Positions 60,955 through 64,000 of a stretch of 64,000 bases of DNA are shown piece after piece. The stretch is taken from positions 49,766,807 through 49,830,806 of the forward strand of contig CM076139.1 in assembly GCA_038025085.1 (NCBI GenBank), given 5' to 3'. This stretch comes from Tetragonia tetragonoides (Eukaryota; Streptophyta; Magnoliopsida; Caryophyllales; Aizoaceae). Position numbers and translations under genes: made by a program. Under the pieces are notes generated by a model. It was not told the origin of the DNA. It saw only the letters and a list, made by a program, of their open reading frames with translations, and did no database searches. How positions within the stretch are numbered: position 1 is the stretch's first letter; the number at the start of each line of letters is the position of its first letter.

Positions 60955-61200
60955 GAAAAAAAAAGGATACCCTCAATGTCAATTTGACTAAAATGAGTAG
61001 TATCACTTTTTCTACCCAACAGTATCACATTTAATTATGAGAGTATTATTCTTTTTTTTCCAATTGTATCTCTTTTATTTCTTCTCGTATCACTTTTATT
61101 GTATAGAGTGTGGTATTACTTGTACTTACTTTTATTGTTCAAAAACCAGTACCCTATAGTCAGAAAATAATACTGCACAATCAAAAAATGATACTTATTA
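59080..61200. repeat. Tract of dispersed GTATCA(G/C)TTTT words
   Basis: Over 2.1 kb the word agtatcagttttt or gtatcactttt and close variants recur many times at irregular spacing. Left of the LINE fragment they are mainly in one orientation; right of it they occur in both (aaaaactaatactt, aaaaagtgatacct). An A-run lies at 60928-60965. There is no regular period, so it is not a classical satellite. Confidence 0.7.
59825..60540 (+). mobile_element. LINE fragment with RT zinc-binding domain
   Basis: A plus-strand frame (about 59839-60099) reads SWKNLTCSNLAPPKHVFILW ... HRLFAWE ... CVLCKAHDETLPHLFF. This matches the zf-RVT domain found after the reverse transcriptase of plant non-LTR elements. 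Stops then interrupt, and IVNHIWIERNIRVLH near 60237-60282 fits the same protein's C-terminal end. It is a dead 5'-truncated copy; the reverse transcriptase core is not present. Confidence 0.75.
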
Positions 61201-61881
61201 CTCCATATATTCAATTATGTATTTCTGTCAAGTAAAATTGAAAATAAGATTTCAACCAAAACCAAAACGAGGTCAGAAGACCAAAGAACAACCAGCTCTT
61301 GGGTTGTTTGTCTTTCATTCACAACTCTCACATTATCGAATACACTCTCTTCTTTCTTCAATCTATCAAACACTGTGTGTCCATTCTCTAAGATGACAAA
61401 TTTCCAAAAATCTAGAAAGCCAAACAATCTACAATCCAGTGATCCCCCTTATCAGTCATCACCCTCACCTTCCCCTTCCTCTTCATCACGCCAACCATCA
61501 CCACCACCAACGAGTCTACTGCCACGTCATACATTCAACAATCATTGGGTAGCAATATCACTAACAATCAAATATAAGAAACAATTAAATGAAATCAAAT
61601 TAAATTAAATTTACAGATTAGATCGATCTATTGATCAGAAATTCGGGAAATGAAATGAAATATGTAGATTTTGGACTTACATGTGTAGGGGAGGAAGAGA
61701 GAGGGTGAGGAGAGAGAATGAACTAGATGGGGAGAGCGAGAGTTAAGAACGAGGAAGAGCAAAGGAAAAAAAAATTAAAACAAAAGAAACGATGACGTCA
61801 TGTTAGTGCGTCTCAGCTTGCGGGGGCCGCAAGCGAGTTTTTGCGCTCTTAAACTCACTAAAAAGGACACACGGTTTTCAT
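61201..61881. other. Unassigned stretch with a short proline/serine-rich frame
   Basis: A plus-strand frame at 61375-61608 (76-77 codons) is rich in S and P and probably reflects pyrimidine-rich composition. GA-rich sequence follows at 61688-61765, and a GC-rich patch (gcgggggccgcaagcgag) lies near 61818. This might be one end of a larger transposon, but no partner end was found. Confidence 0.3.
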
Positions 61882-62313
61882 TAGAGATTGACATGGCCGC
61901 GTTGGAACACTAAATGACATGGTCTAGCCCGATTTGGGCACGGCACGGGCACAGTCTCAACACGGCATGACACGTGACCCGAATTAGTGGGCTATGTCTA
62001 GATTGAATGTTGGAGGAATTCAAAACCCTGGCGCGATAAGTCACTGCACGACATGACCCAATCCACATATAAAAAAGTAATAAAATATACAAATATGTGA
62101 AAATATTCTTGAGCACAAGGGTGGCATGAGGCACAACACAATGGGTCGTGTGCCATGAGTCATGTTTGAACCGCCCCTGAAGATGATGCCTCACAACACG
62201 ACACGACACGAAGCCTACTAGGTGGGTAGTGGGCAGTGGGATGGGCTTCCTAGAACGCTAGGCACAAAGGCAAGATGTGTGGCACGACACGGTACGACCC
62301 ATGCTCATCTCTA
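61882..62313. mobile_element. TAG...CTA MITE with CACGACACG words
   Basis: A 432-bp element starting tagagattgacatggccgcg and ending acccatgctcatctcta, an inverted pair. The interior repeats gggcacggcacgggcac, acgacacgacacg and related words in both orientations. The flanks do not show a clear 8-bp duplication. Confidence 0.6.
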
Positions 62314-63480
62314 ATTCCGATCATGGCTAGATTAATATTAGGTTTTGGTCTACATGTATATCTATGGTGTACTGAGTATGGATTGAACCAGTATTTATAC
62401 CTCCCATCCGCTTAAGAAAAAGAGGGGGGAAACACATGAATTGTTGTTTTTTCCAAGGGTATATATGGTCACGTATATTCTACCCATTTATCCCGTCTAT
62501 GCGAGAGTCTTTTTGGAGACATTGGAATAATGTTGATATTGATGCACTGTGAGTCCAATATTTAATATGTTTGGACGAATTTCAAATGGCTAATGATCAA
62601 GTTAAAAAAATCAATTCAGTTCAGTTTAGTTTTTTCTAGGTGAATCAAACGGGGAAGGATCCTCTGCTATTCTAAAAAGAACAGTAGAGTGTTGTCCTTC
62701 AAACCTTCATCTTTGAATTGGAGGGGGTGGGTTTTGGGCCCTTAGATGGAGGGGGTGAGTTTTTTTAATTTAAACAAATTGAGGAGAGAGATAGAGAGAA
62801 AAAAGAACAGCAGAGAAATAAAACAGTAGAGGATCCAAACACACGTAATATGTATTGTGATTTTGATAAGCAGCGCACTTCCCTTAATTACTTTTTTATT
62901 GCTAGATTTGTGGGTCCCAACCTAATATATATCACCAAGGTGGCATTGAGTAGTAATAAATAGTCATAAATGCACGAGTGATTAAAAAGAAATCAAAAAT
63001 ACTTTTATTTTATTTTAATAAAAGAGAGTAACATAAGTATTGTATTTATTATCCTAAAAAGATATATATTATATATTCATTAAAAATGTAATTATTTTAT
63101 TAAATGTGTTTTTTTGCTGATAAAAATATTATTATTGTTTCTTGCAACTCGTATTATTCAATTTTACATATTGATATAATTAAATTTTTATTATTATTTT
63201 AATTCTAATAATTAAATATGATAAATAAGAACCCGTGCATCGCACGGGCATAAAATCTATAGAAAAATATAGTTAGTTTAGATCTTGAATTAATAATCCA
63301 TTAATTAATACTAAGTAGAATGAGAGTATGTGAGAGTGTGAAAGGAATTTGAAGTTGAGATTGTGCAAATTCACAAATTGTGCATTCACGTGAATGTCTA
63401 TCTAACAAACATTCATGTTGAGCCACCTCCCCAACACCCCATTTAATCAATTTTTTTTTAGTGAGTTAAAACATTAGTAA
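62314..63480. other. AT-rich spacer with a SINE tail remnant
   Basis: No gene is seen. Near 62488-62550 the sequence ccgtctatgcgagagtcttt followed by ggagacattggaataatg resembles the tail of the SINE family at 44.9 kb. The rest is AT-rich with no defined element. Confidence 0.4.
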
Positions 63481-63482
63481 AT

Positions 63483-63612
63483 ATTTTTTAATATTTTGAA
63501 GTTGGTCCCGGGGTTAAGGTTTTGCGCTCCTCTCAATTGTAGTTGTGAGGGATCGAATTTTAGTCCTGCCTACCAAAGTCTTGCCCCTGGCACCACTAGA
63601 TCAACCCACTAT
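63483..63612 (-). mobile_element. SINE-like fragment with pol III boxes
   Basis: On the minus strand, gggttgatctagtggtgcc resembles an A box and aattcgatccctc a B box, about 40-50 bases apart as in tRNA-derived SINE heads. The 3' end lies near ggggttaagg on the plus strand. No A-tail or convincing target duplication was found. Confidence 0.55.
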
Positions 63613-63797
63613 TGGTTCCATTTAATCAATTTTAAGGTTAACTAGCTAATTGCTATTATTTTCATTTAAAGGCTGAGCAATTGGAGACTAGGGAGTAAAC
63701 CCTAGCTAACGCTCCACGCCATCACCGCTAAAAAAAGTCTAAGATGACTAGTCAAATATTGGGACATGAGCATTGATATATATCTATCAGTGGCTGC

Positions 63798-63801
<4 letters not shown>

Positions 63802-63860
<59 letters not shown>
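63802..63860. repeat. (TA)n microsatellite
   Basis: About 29 uninterrupted TA dinucleotides. It is followed by AT-rich sequence to the window's end, in which no gene is visible. Confidence 0.97.
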
Positions 63861-63865
<5 letters not shown>

Positions 63866-64000
63866 TTTTATTTTGTAAACAATTTTAGGGTTGTTCTCCA
63901 CAATTCATGAATTTTGTTTATATTTATTGTTCAATATTCTTTTTATAGAAATTTGTTAAAATTTGTGTATAATTAAAATTTGTTTATTCTATTGAATTTC

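Overview
This window is nuclear DNA from a flowering plant, almost certainly a eudicot. It is AT-rich, its genes are split into short exons by GT-AG introns, and introns and spacers are full of small non-autonomous transposons. The protein families (TBL, ATG27, RH18, ENGase, LBD) are plant types. Dispersed AAGACGGTCT-like repeat fragments hint at Caryophyllales, but this is only a guess.

Layout. 0.3-1.2 kb: a decayed Ty1/copia gag remnant. 2.3-7.8 kb (minus): a complete six-exon TBL-type polysaccharide O-acetyltransferase (435 aa) whose 3.6-kb second intron is filled with MITEs. 12.5-21.3 kb (minus): an eleven-exon ATG27-like type I membrane protein (288 aa) with a 1.6-kb Mutator-like element in one intron and another just upstream of its start. 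23.5-24.9 kb (plus): a broken intronless copy of a TPR-repeat gene. 26.9-33.3 kb (plus): DEAD-box RNA helicase RH18 (600 aa, 11 exons). 34.5-37.7 kb (minus): two tandem intronless genes for an unrecognised multi-pass membrane protein of 238 aa. 39.9-51.2 kb (plus): cytosolic-type endo-beta-N-acetylglucosaminidase of GH85 (691 aa, 11 exons). 55.8-56.5 kb (minus): an LBD12-like LOB-domain transcription factor (173 aa, 2 exons). 57-64 kb: repeat-dominated, with foldback elements, a LINE fragment, a long GTATCA-word tract, SINE pieces and microsatellites.

Every exon chain was checked by splice sites and reading phase. RH18 and ENGase lie next to each other in the same order as I recall for the Arabidopsis pair At5g05450/At5g05460, so the core looks like conserved microsynteny, with the tandem membrane-protein pair between them. 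The genes do not form a pathway or cluster: they are ordinary housekeeping and developmental plant genes.

The most unusual material is in the repeats. At least six elements share TAG...CTA termini (four with near-perfect 8-bp target duplications), yet each is filled with its own short self-similar word (ACCCG, GGCCC, ACGAGC, GATACG, CACGAC). The 238-aa membrane-protein pair is the best candidate for an undescribed gene family. I found no CRISPR array, operon, tRNA or rRNA gene.
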